A DNA stretch of 10,223 nucleotides from the NCBI GenBank assembly GCA_020442545.1, contig JAGRJX010000012.1:1-10223 (forward strand). Reading direction: 5' to 3'. Shown one piece after another: positions 1 through 6,949 of this stretch. Each line of letters opens with the position of its first letter. Position 1 is the first letter of the stretch. A model generated the notes under the pieces. That model was not told the origin of the DNA. It did not search any database and saw only the letters and a program-made list of their open reading frames with translations. The translations under genes and the position numbers were made by a program. This DNA is from Lysobacterales bacterium (GTDB taxonomy: Bacteria > Pseudomonadota > Gammaproteobacteria > Xanthomonadales > Xanthomonadaceae).

Positions 1-2965
1 AGGTGATCGGCTGGCCCGCCGTCACTGACGTGCCGCTCGCCGGGTTCGCGCTCTTGACGATGGTCACCGTCGGTGCCGGAATATTGGTGTCCACGGTCGG
101 GCTTTCACAGTCGCCGACTGCGGCGCAGTCCGGATCACCGCCGCCGGTGGCCGACGCGGTGTTGGATACGGTGCTCCCGGAAAGCGCAACCGTCGGGGTT
201 ACCGGAATCACGATACTGACGACCGGATCGCCAATCTCCAGATCAGCCGCCAGGACGGTGCACTCCACGGTCTGGCTTGCAGGTGGATTCAGGACACAGC
301 CGGCCGGCAAGGTGCCAATCGTCAGCCCGGCAGGAATCGTGTCGGTAATCAGTGCATCAGCACTGGCGTCGGCGGCACCGTTATTGGCAATCGTGAGGGT
401 GTAGTTGTACGGCACGCCGACCTGCGCCGTTGCCGGGCCGGTCTTGCCGATGCTCAAGTTCGGCAGGTTGACAGGATGCTGGGTCGAACAGCCTCCTGCT
501 GCCGGGTTGCAGGCCGGGCCGTCTTCGTCACCACCGCCCGTGGGCACGATAACGTTGGACACCGACGATGCGGTGCCGGTCACCGTCGCGGTATAGACCA
601 CCGTGTAGGTGCCGACGGCGGTCCCTGCGGGCAAGCTGCAATCGGGTGCCGCACTGCAGTCGAAACTGGGGTGCGCACTGGTCACGCTGCCGAAGGTCAA
701 ACCGGCGCTCAACGTGTCATCCAGGTTCAGGATTGCGGTAGTCGGCGCATTGCTGATGTTGACGGCGATCGTGTACTCGATCAGATCACCAACATTCACC
801 GCGGTCCCTTCGGCCGGATTGGCCGACTTGGCCACGCTGATGACTGGCTTGGCGACCACCGTTTCATCATGTGCGGTGTTCGGCGCGACATCGTTGTTTT
901 CGTTGCCGGCACTGATCGTGGTATTGACCGGGATTGGCCCCGGATTGGATGGCGCCACCACGTAGTTGAAGTTGAACACCAGCGTTTCGCCGACATTCAG
1001 CGAAGCCGGCATGCCGGTAAACGTGACGTCGCAGTTGGGCGCACCGTTGTAGACCGCACTCACTCCCGTTGGCAAGGAAGTGAAGTTGACCGATGCAGGG
1101 CAGGTCGCCGGGGCCAGCGGATTGCCGATTACCGCGCTGTAGCTCACGCCAGTGGCGGCGGCATCACCGGCATTGCTGAAGCTGAAACTCCCATACGTCG
1201 TGCCGCCCGCTACCACGCTCGCGGTGACGCTTACCTGGGTACCAACGTCCACGCCGGAGGAAGGATCGACGATCTCGATCGGCAATTCCTCAACCGGCGA
1301 CCGCTCCAGCGCCCACAGGTCCAGACCCTTGGCGGTACCAAAGAACTCATTGGCATCATTGTCGCAATCAACGTTCGAGTCGCTTGTTCCGCTCCAGCGC
1401 CGATAGTAGTTGGGCGCACCTGCACTGGAATCCACACCCACCAGCGAGAATGACGGCGTTGGCTGTGCTATCGGGCTGGCTGCGCCGCAAAGGTGCCCAT
1501 TCAACTGCCCGATCAGGCTGCCGTTCGCAGCACGGTAGCCGCGATCATCGAAATAGACGGTGAAACGGTCAGCCGGCTGGAAGCCGTTGAGTTTCTCCAG
1601 CGTGGGTCCGCCATTGGCGTTCCCTTCTACGTCCAGCATGGGGAAGTGGATCTCGCCGTTGCGACCAAATATCCGAAACGGATAGTTGCCGGCAGGAAAC
1701 GCGATGCCATTGTTGTCCAGACCGTCCCACAAGACCGAATGACTACCGGTCAGCGCCGTTCCGGTGAGAACGCGATTGTTCACGTTTGCCGGATCAAAAT
1801 CGACGCCGTCCTGGCTGATCACGATCTCGTAGGTCAAGGTGTTCTGCGTATCGAAGGTGAAGACACCACCCGCGGAAACCGTCGACTGGTTGCCGCTGAT
1901 GTTGCCGACGAACGAAGGGTTGGTCAGTATTGGTTGAGACGGGGTGAGTGGAATGGCCAACGCCGTCAAGACGCGATTGACTTCTGCGGCGTTCGGGCCA
2001 GCCGGATCCACTTCGCTGAAAAAGATCGGATATTCCGGCGCCTGCGCAGTAATCCCGGCAGTAAACGATGGACCACCGTTGCTCAGATTGGCGTTATTGC
2101 CTCGAATGTCGCGATACAGGGGACGACCGTCGTCGATGAATCCCTGCGAGTTGGCATAGAACTGCGCGCGATTCGGGTCCAGACTCCGGAAGGTCTGCTT
2201 GTAGCGGAATCCGTCGCTGGAAACGATATGCAGCGCGTTGCGCAGGTAGCGTGAATTGGCGTTGAGGTAAACCGTCCACGCGTAGGTGAATACCCGTCCG
2301 TTGAGGTCCGCCAACGAGCTGGCGTCGCTGCGAACGGTGACATCCCAAGCCGAGACACGATTGCCGCCAAGAACCCGTGGATCCGCGATGTCGGCCGTGT
2401 TGTTCTGCCCACCAGAGGTTGCGTCGGTAAAGATGACGCCGTAAATCCCGGTAATGGGTGCGGTGTAGTGACAGGGGTCAAAACCGTTGGGCACGGTCTG
2501 GCTGAGATCCGCACTGTTGGGGCCAGCCAGCTCTTCGGTACGGTCGGCGATTGTGCCGCGACCGGCCTGCGAGCTGCAGACAAAGTCCGCCGTGGCCGGT
2601 ATCGTCTCGTTGCCCCTGGCACCAAAGGACTGCGGGTTGTAGACGAAGATGTCGCCGCCATTGTTGCGGTTGCTCGAGCCCAGCAGGATCGCTTCGCCTG
2701 CTTCGGCATAGACGTAGGTAAATTGCCTGCTGCGAACCACGCCACCTGCCCCGAGCGTGCCCTGCAAGTCCATCACGCCACGATTACCGGTGGACCCGTC
2801 TCCGGCTGCCGGATGCAAGGTTCGGGTGCCCTCGGCATGCACCGTTGGCGCGGTGGACAGCAGCGCAAGCATGACCAACAGGCTGGCAGCCAGCCCCTTG
2901 CAAACGCCCGACCGTGAACGCCGAAATGACACGGACCAATCCAAGAACAATGACGACAAAATCAT
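1..2965 (-). CDS. Large secreted DUF11 / Ig-like repeat protein (5' part, runs off the window)
   Basis: Reading down the minus strand from ATG at 2965 gives 988 uninterrupted codons to the window edge; the C-terminus is not seen. An in-frame TAG lies six codons upstream, so the start cannot be earlier. A signal peptide is visible: a basic n-region (around residues 15-23), a hydrophobic stretch (about 25-39) and a likely cleavage site after TVHA (residue 44). Residues about 45-400 form a Gly/Asn/Asp-rich region I cannot assign. About 405-450 contains HSVLWDGLDNNG and PAGNYPFRI, resembling a FlgD-type Ig fold. DUF11-like repeats follow, starting near residues 562 (divergent), 705, 836 and 966, with openings such as ISVAKSANPAEG and LSIGKTGPA. 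Linkers carry GGGD(E/P)D followed by a Cys pair. DUF11 proteins are usually exported surface or matrix proteins. No membrane anchor or secretion signal is visible in the part present. The function is unknown. It is divergent from the sigma/kinase pair. Confidence 0.88.
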   Translation of the reverse strand, partial: MILSSLFLDWSVSFRRSRSGVCKGLAASLLVMLALLSTAPTVHAEGTRTLHPAAGDGSTGNRGVMDLQGTLGAGGVVRSRQFTYVYAEAGEAILLGSSNRNNGGDIFVYNPQSFGARGNETIPATADFVCSSQAGRGTIADRTEELAGPNSADLSQTVPNGFDPCHYTAPITGIYGVIFTDATSGGQNNTADIADPRVLGGNRVSAWDVTVRSDASSLADLNGRVFTYAWTVYLNANSRYLRNALHIVSSDGFRYKQTFRSLDPNRAQFYANSQGFIDDGRPLYRDIRGNNANLSNGGPSFTAGITAQAPEYPIFFSEVDPAGPNAAEVNRVLTALAIPLTPSQPILTNPSFVGNISGNQSTVSAGGVFTFDTQNTLTYEIVISQDGVDFDPANVNNRVLTGTALTGSHSVLWDGLDNNGIAFPAGNYPFRIFGRNGEIHFPMLDVEGNANGGPTLEKLNGFQPADRFTVYFDDRGYRAANGSLIGQLNGHLCGAASPIAQPTPSFSLVGVDSSAGAPNYYRRWSGTSDSNVDCDNDANEFFGTAKGLDLWALERSPVEELPIEIVDPSSGVDVGTQVSVTASVVAGGTTYGSFSFSNAGDAAATGVSYSAVIGNPLAPATCPASVNFTSLPTGVSAVYNGAPNCDVTFTGMPASLNVGETLVFNFNYVVAPSNPGPIPVNTTISAGNENNDVAPNTAHDETVVAKPVISVAKSANPAEGTAVNVGDLIEYTIAVNISNAPTTAILNLDDTLSAGLTFGSVTSAHPSFDCSAAPDCSLPAGTAVGTYTVVYTATVTGTASSVSNVIVPTGGGDEDGPACNPAAGGCSTQHPVNLPNLSIGKTGPATAQVGVPYNYTLTIANNGAADASADALITDTIPAGLTIGTLPAGCVLNPPASQTVECTVLAADLEIGDPVVSIVIPVTPTVALSGSTVSNTASATGGGDPDCAAVGDCESPTVDTNIPAPTVTIVKSANPASGTSVTAGQPIT

Positions 2966-2971
2966 GCCAAA

Positions 2972-2978
2972 CCTTCCC
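2972..2978 (-). promoter_or_regulatory. Shine-Dalgarno site of the DUF11-repeat gene
   Basis: On the minus strand GGGAAGG lies six bases before the ATG at 2965. This good match to the anti-SD sequence at proper spacing supports the ATG over the in-frame GTG twelve codons in. The GTG would also leave an intact signal peptide, so it remains a minor alternative. Confidence 0.65.
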
Positions 2979-3022
2979 TGCTACGCGGGTAAACAAATAA
3001 CCAAATTGAATTAAGCGGATGC

Positions 3023-3048
3023 CCACAACGCGCACGGTGCGCGCGTGG
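3023..3048. promoter_or_regulatory. Near-perfect palindrome, possible operator upstream of the DUF11-repeat gene
   Basis: CGCGCAC (3029-3035), a single central G, then GTGCGCG (3037-3043) form a 15-base palindrome. It is flanked by a second matching pair, CCAC (3023-3026) and GTGG (3045-3048). It lies about 60 bases upstream of the DUF11-gene ATG. A one-base centre cannot form a normal RNA hairpin loop, so a binding site for a dimeric protein is more plausible than a terminator. No T-run follows on either strand. Confidence 0.4.
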
Positions 3049-3222
3049 ACAGCACAGAAAACACCTGCCAACACACCAAACGGCAAGATGGCAACCCGTT
3101 ATTGGGTAAGCCATGCCTTGAATGTTGCGATCTTCCCCGTACCCGGACCCAAGCCCCATACCAGCCATTTTGAGTGGCGTTCATGATGATAAGGCGAAAT
3201 TCCTCTCGCCGATATGCCAGCA

Positions 3223-3249
3223 AGCATACGGTTTGACGCGCGGTATGCT
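3223..3249. repeat. Inverted repeat AGCATAC / GTATGCT
   Basis: AGCATAC at 3223-3229 and GTATGCT at 3243-3249 are perfect 7-base inverted arms with a 13-base centre. An 8-base palindrome, ACAATTGT, follows at 3254-3261. There is no T-tract, so it does not look like a terminator. It could be an operator for either divergent unit, but no known regulator consensus is recognised. Confidence 0.4.
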
Positions 3250-3259
3250 GTAAACAATT

Positions 3260-3345
3260 GTGTCAGACAGGTTACAGGCGACACGCGCAAATTGACTTTG
3301 CCCGACTTTGCCCGACTTTTGTGATTGATCCAATTTGCCTGACAC
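3260..3345. repeat. Split inverted repeat, possible remnant of a small repeated element
   Basis: The right end, 3331-3345, reads as GTGTCAGGCAAATTG on the minus strand. The same two blocks occur on the plus strand in the same order but split apart: GTGTCAG at 3260-3266 and GCAAATTG at 3287-3294. The 86-base unit thus has matching outer ends (7 bases) and a matching inner pair (8 bases). Palindromic units of this sort occur in REP-like or MITE-like elements, though no target duplication is seen and I cannot name a family. Confidence 0.4.
3294..3320. repeat. Short tandem repeat, 10-base unit GACTTTGCCC
   Basis: GACTTTGCCC is repeated head to tail at 3294-3303 and 3304-3313, with a partial third copy at 3314-3320. 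It sits between the inner arms of the split inverted repeat. The 10-base period is about one helical turn, so repeated protein contacts are conceivable. Replication slippage is the simpler explanation. Confidence 0.6.
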
Positions 3346-3591
3346 TGCCGGTCAAGCGTGGGGTTGATGGCTTTGGGGCGACGATGGCCACCCGACCAGC
3401 GGCAATGCTTGTTGCAACGCCGCGAACCATCCTCCGCAAAAACCGTGGCGGTGCAAAGCGGGCTGGCTCCACTGCGGTTCGCCGCCTGGCATTCAGGGCG
3501 CGAGGACAAGGCACCCGGTCAGGGCAACCAGTTACTCGCTACCAGGCGGTTGGCGATGCCGCACGGATGAACCCTCCATCCGCCTGCCGAG

Positions 3592-3606
3592 CGGTCGGTT
3601 CGACCG
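3592..3606. repeat. Small hairpin CGGTCG-GTT-CGACCG upstream of the sigma gene
   Basis: CGGTCG (3592-3597) and CGACCG (3601-3606) are perfect arms around GTT. An overlapping alternative pairing and the palindrome ACCGATCGGT (3603-3612) follow directly. It lies about 90 bases before the chosen sigma-factor start and could be an operator or leader structure. No T-run follows, so it is not an intrinsic terminator. Confidence 0.35.
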
Positions 3607-3692
3607 ATCGGTGGTGCGATGTTTGCCGTGAGCGTATTTCACCGCCTGATATCATTCATCGGCAAGTCAACAGCACGGATTTTGGACGCCCA

Positions 3693-4280
3693 TTGCAAGC
3701 CTCTGTACCCATTACCTCACTGTTGAACCAGGCCGCCGCCGGTGATGACGCTGCGCGAAACCAGGTCTTCGAGCACACGTATCACGAGCTGCATACGCTG
3801 GCCAGGCGCTTGATGCATCGCGAGCGGGCCGCCCATACCTTAAGCCCGACCGCGCTGGTACACGAGCTTTACCTGCGGCTGTATCGCGGCAGCCGCCTGG
3901 ACTTCGAGAGTCGCGACCAGTTTCTGCGCTACGCGCGCACGGCAATGGCGCATTTACTGGTTGACCACGCCCGCCGACGCAACAGCCAGCGCCGCAATGG
4001 CCAGGTAGAGCCGATGCTCGACGAGCCGGGCCAGGATGATGCTGCCGACTCACTGGCCGTTGTGGATCAAGCCCTGGAGAAACTGGCGCACGCACACCCA
4101 AGGGCCTCTCGCGTGCTGGAAATGCGCTGCCTTGCCGCGCTGGATGTCGAACAAACCGCCGAATTGCTCGGCACCAGCGTCCGCACCGTTTGCCGAGACT
4201 GGGATCTGGCCCGCGGCCTGCTAGCGCGAATGCTTGAACCCCCTACGCTGACCGCGCATGTCCACGACGACACCCGATGA
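3693..4280 (+). CDS. ECF-type RNA polymerase sigma factor (ECF43 / TIGR02999-like), partner of a Ser/Thr kinase
   Basis: A 195-residue sigma factor of the small extracytoplasmic-function class, directing RNA polymerase to its own promoters. Sigma-2 spans about residues 10-95 and includes YHELHTLARRLM, then SPTALVHELYLRL (51-63) and a conserved segment ending MAHLLVDHARRR. Sigma-4 spans about 125-185 with a helix-turn-helix in DVEQTAELLGTSVRTV. The match to the ECF family that accompanies Ser/Thr kinases is strong. The acidic DAED-type motif of region 2.2 is replaced by SPTA, putting Thr53 where phosphorylation activates the Vibrio homologue in published work. The start is uncertain. The frame stays open back to 3258, but conserved sequence begins only near residue 7. 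TTG at 3693 gives the usual family length; only a weak GGA precedes it. ATG at 3567 is the alternative. The last 23 bases overlap the kinase gene. Confidence 0.85.
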   Translation: MQASVPITSLLNQAAAGDDAARNQVFEHTYHELHTLARRLMHRERAAHTLSPTALVHELYLRLYRGSRLDFESRDQFLRYARTAMAHLLVDHARRRNSQRRNGQVEPMLDEPGQDDAADSLAVVDQALEKLAHAHPRASRVLEMRCLAALDVEQTAELLGTSVRTVCRDWDLARGLLARMLEPPTLTAHVHDDTR

Positions 4281-6912
4281 GGGCTTTTGGCGTCGCCTGG
4301 GGGAAGCGCTGGAGCAGCTCCTAGATGCCGATCCCGCGCAGCGCGACGAACTGCTGGCCGCGCTACCCGTCCGGCTGCGCGATGAGGCGCGCGCCGCGCT
4401 GGAAGTGATTGACGCACGCGACGATGGCCTGGAACAACTCGCCGACACAACACCAAACCCGTCATCAGCAACAAACCCGGAAGCATCGCTGGGTCAGCAG
4501 GTTGGCGGCTTTGAACTGCTGCGCCTGATCGGCGAAGGCGGCATGGCCTGGGTGTATTTGGCCGAACGCGATCAAGGCGGGGCGCGGCAACGGGCCGCAC
4601 TGAAACAGCTTCGTCCGGACCGGGTCACCACGCCGCTGCGCGAGCGATTTCTGGCCGAACAACGCATCGTGGCGCGGCTGGAACATCCCGGCATCGCCCG
4701 CCTGATCGCCGCGGGCGTGGACGATGACGGGGTTCCCTGGCTGGCCACGGAGTTCATCGAGGGTGACAGCCTGTTGCACTGGTGCAACGCCCGCTGTCTG
4801 CCGTTGAATGAGCGCCTGCGGCAATTTATCCGTGTCTGCGAAGCCGTGGATGCCGCTCATCGCCAACTGACGGTCCACCGTGACCTCAAGCCCGGCAACA
4901 TTCTGGTGGATGAAGGCGGTGAGCCGCGCCTGCTCGACTTCGGTATCTCGCGCCTGCTCGACGCCGACGACGACGGCGAACAACGTACCCGCGCCGATTG
5001 GCGCCTGCTGACGCCAGAGTACGCCGCGCCCGAACAGCTGCGCGGCGAGGTACCGACGGTGGCGATGGACATTTATTCGCTGGGCGTCGTGCTGTATGAA
5101 CTGCTGACCGGCCAACGCCCGCCGTCTGCATTGGCGCGCCATGATGGCGATGATATCCCGGCACCCTCGCAGGCGTTAAGCGATGAGGCCTGCCGTCAGC
5201 GCGGGACTTCCAGCCGCGCCCTGGCACGGCAGCTACGCGGGGATATCGACGCCATCGTCCTGCACGCGCTCGCCGTTCAGCCCGAGCAGCGCTACGAACG
5301 GGTTTCGGCACTGATCGAAGACCTCCGCGCAACGTTGCAACAACGTCCGATCTCGCTACGTCGCGCTCATCGCATGCACCGGCTATTGCGTTTCCTGCGC
5401 CGCAACTGGCTGGCCTGCTCATTGGCGGCGCTCGCCGTGGCAGCAATCCTCGTTGGCGTCGCCGGCGTGATGCACGAATCCGCACAACGCCAGCGCTCCC
5501 TGGCGCGCGCGGAAGCCGTTGAACATTTTTTGACCAACCTGCTGGGTCAGGCGTCGCTGACCACGCAGCAGGCTGCCGAACGCCCGGTTGCCGAACTGCT
5601 GAACGATGGCGTACAGGAAGCCAGCGCCCTGGCCGAACACCGCCCGGCGCTGGCCGCACACCTGCTCTACACCATCGGTACCGCACAAGACCAGTTGGAT
5701 CGCATCGATGACGCGCAAGCCACCTATGATCGCGCCCTGGATGCAGCCAACTCAGCCGACGACCAGGAAACCGCCGCCATCACCCGGGTGGCACTGGCGC
5801 ACCTGTTATTGCGCACACCCGACCCGTCACGGATAGATCCCCTCCTGAAGGATTCTCTCGACTGGCTGCGCCGCAAGCGCCCCGACAGTCCTGAGTTGGC
5901 GATAGGCTTGGGCGTACTGGCCAAACGCCACTGGGCGAAGAGCGAAGGCACGCAGTCCGAACGCGCATTTCGCGAAGCCATCGATCTGCTGGACAAGAAC
6001 GCTCCCGAACACCCCGAGGCATCGCAACTGCGTTCGGACCTGGCCGTTTTCTATGAAACCCAGGGTCGTCTTGACGAGGCGGTTGCGGTAGGCCGTGAGG
6101 CCCTGCAGCGGTCACTGGAGACATTGGGAGCCGACCATATCCAGACAAACCTCATCGGCTTCAATCTGGCGAAGGCCATGGGGCGTCACGGCGACTGGAA
6201 GCAGGCGGACGAGTTGATGCAATCAAGTGCCGCCAAACTGATGAGCATCTATCCGCAAGACCACTCCGACCAGGCTGCGCTGCGTGTTGAGCGAGCCAGG
6301 CTCGCCAGCCAGCTGGATCGGCTGGACGAGGCAACGACACTGCTCGACGAGGCGCTGAGCATCGCCAGGTCACGTGGCAAGGGGGCCGAGATGCTCGTCG
6401 AGAGTATTCGCGTGCATCAGGCTGCACTCTGGGAGCGCAAGGGCGACCTTCAGGCGGCTTTTGACACGATTGATGATGTCTGGCGCTGGTTCGCAAGAGA
6501 AGGTCATCGCAGCTTCTTCCTTGCATGCTGGGCACAAGACACCAGCGCGCGCCTGCTGTTTGACTTGAATCGTGATGATGACGCGAATGCCCGTCTCGCC
6601 GAACCTTCCGAGTGTGGTGCAGCCCTGGACGAGGCCCATGCCAGAGCCAACTGGGCGGCCGGCAGGTATGCGGAAGCCGATGAAGCCTACCGCAGGCTGT
6701 TGGCGCCAAAGGATGAACTGCCGAGATCGGCCTTGCCGCATCTGGCATTGCGCCTGCGCTACGCGAAGCTGCTGCGCGACGCCGGCCAGACTCGCGAATC
6801 GGAACGGCAACTTCGACGAATCGTCGCCATTTGCGAAACAAATCACATCGAAAGCAATCCGGATCTGCGGAAGGCCATGGGATTGCTTGGTGGCGACGCT
6901 CAAGGCAGTTGA
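4258..6912 (+). CDS. Membrane-bound Hanks-type Ser/Thr protein kinase with C-terminal TPR region
   Basis: An 884-residue protein. A helical N-terminal segment (about 8-62) is followed by a complete Hanks-type kinase domain (about 85-360). It has a glycine loop at IGEGGMAWVY (91-100), the ATP-binding Lys116 in RAALK, likely Glu134 of helix C, the catalytic loop HRDLKPGN (207-214), DFG at 227-229, APE at 257-259 and DIYSLGVVLYELLTG. All key residues are present, so it should be active. One hydrophobic membrane helix lies at about 383-404, with Arg-rich sequence before it, which predicts a cytoplasmic kinase and a periplasmic C-terminus. Residues about 420-880 are helical and TPR-like, for example FYETQGRLDEAVAVGREAL near 597-615. 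TPRs bind proteins or peptides, so this part may be the sensor. It overlaps the sigma gene by 23 bases in another frame with no good ribosome site, suggesting translational coupling. The likely substrate is the sigma factor. Confidence 0.92.
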   Translation: MSTTTPDEGFWRRLGEALEQLLDADPAQRDELLAALPVRLRDEARAALEVIDARDDGLEQLADTTPNPSSATNPEASLGQQVGGFELLRLIGEGGMAWVYLAERDQGGARQRAALKQLRPDRVTTPLRERFLAEQRIVARLEHPGIARLIAAGVDDDGVPWLATEFIEGDSLLHWCNARCLPLNERLRQFIRVCEAVDAAHRQLTVHRDLKPGNILVDEGGEPRLLDFGISRLLDADDDGEQRTRADWRLLTPEYAAPEQLRGEVPTVAMDIYSLGVVLYELLTGQRPPSALARHDGDDIPAPSQALSDEACRQRGTSSRALARQLRGDIDAIVLHALAVQPEQRYERVSALIEDLRATLQQRPISLRRAHRMHRLLRFLRRNWLACSLAALAVAAILVGVAGVMHESAQRQRSLARAEAVEHFLTNLLGQASLTTQQAAERPVAELLNDGVQEASALAEHRPALAAHLLYTIGTAQDQLDRIDDAQATYDRALDAANSADDQETAAITRVALAHLLLRTPDPSRIDPLLKDSLDWLRRKRPDSPELAIGLGVLAKRHWAKSEGTQSERAFREAIDLLDKNAPEHPEASQLRSDLAVFYETQGRLDEAVAVGREALQRSLETLGADHIQTNLIGFNLAKAMGRHGDWKQADELMQSSAAKLMSIYPQDHSDQAALRVERARLASQLDRLDEATTLLDEALSIARSRGKGAEMLVESIRVHQAALWERKGDLQAAFDTIDDVWRWFAREGHRSFFLACWAQDTSARLLFDLNRDDDANARLAEPSECGAALDEAHARANWAAGRYAEADEAYRRLLAPKDELPRSALPHLALRLRYAKLLRDAGQTRESERQLRRIVAICETNHIESNPDLRKAMGLLGGDAQGS

Positions 6913-6949
6913 TCGCGAAACCCGACCATGCATCCATGGCGCATTCGCT

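Larger units (their letters stand above)
2966..3692. other. Long divergent intergenic region without a supported gene
   Basis: This stretch separates the DUF11-repeat gene (leftward) from the sigma/kinase pair (rightward). Frames are open here on both strands, for example the sigma frame back to 3258 and a minus-strand frame over 3099-3509. Their translations are rich in Arg, Pro, Cys and His and show no domain, motif or ribosome site I recognise. Parts near 2985-3015 and 3240-3340 are noticeably AT-richer than the flanking genes, as expected of promoter DNA. The region must hold the promoters of both units, but I see no clear -35/-10 pair. The structured elements inside it are listed separately. 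Confidence 0.6.

Noticed and set aside
476..1453. Open frame of 325 codons on the plus strand
   Set aside because: It lies antisense to the DUF11-repeat gene, whose signal peptide, repeats and ribosome site are convincing. The translation is Arg/Gly/His-rich without motifs.
3099..3509. Minus-strand frame of 136 codons in the divergent region
   Set aside because: No motif or good ribosome site is seen, the composition is Cys/His/Arg-rich, and it spans the tandem and inverted repeats.
3623..3655. TTGCCG ... TATCAT as a sigma-70 promoter for the sigma/kinase unit
   Set aside because: The spacer between the two boxes is 21 bases, too long for a standard promoter. The alternative TGATAT gives 18 bases but is a poor -10.
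3258..3692. N-terminal extension of the sigma factor of about 145 residues
   Set aside because: The translated stretch has no recognisable domain, begins at an AT-rich repeat region, and would make the sigma far longer than its family. Conserved sigma sequence begins only near 3711.
6926..6939. Hairpin CCATG-CATC-CATGG between the converging kinase and pgi genes as a terminator
   Set aside because: The stem is only five base pairs and no T-run follows on either strand.
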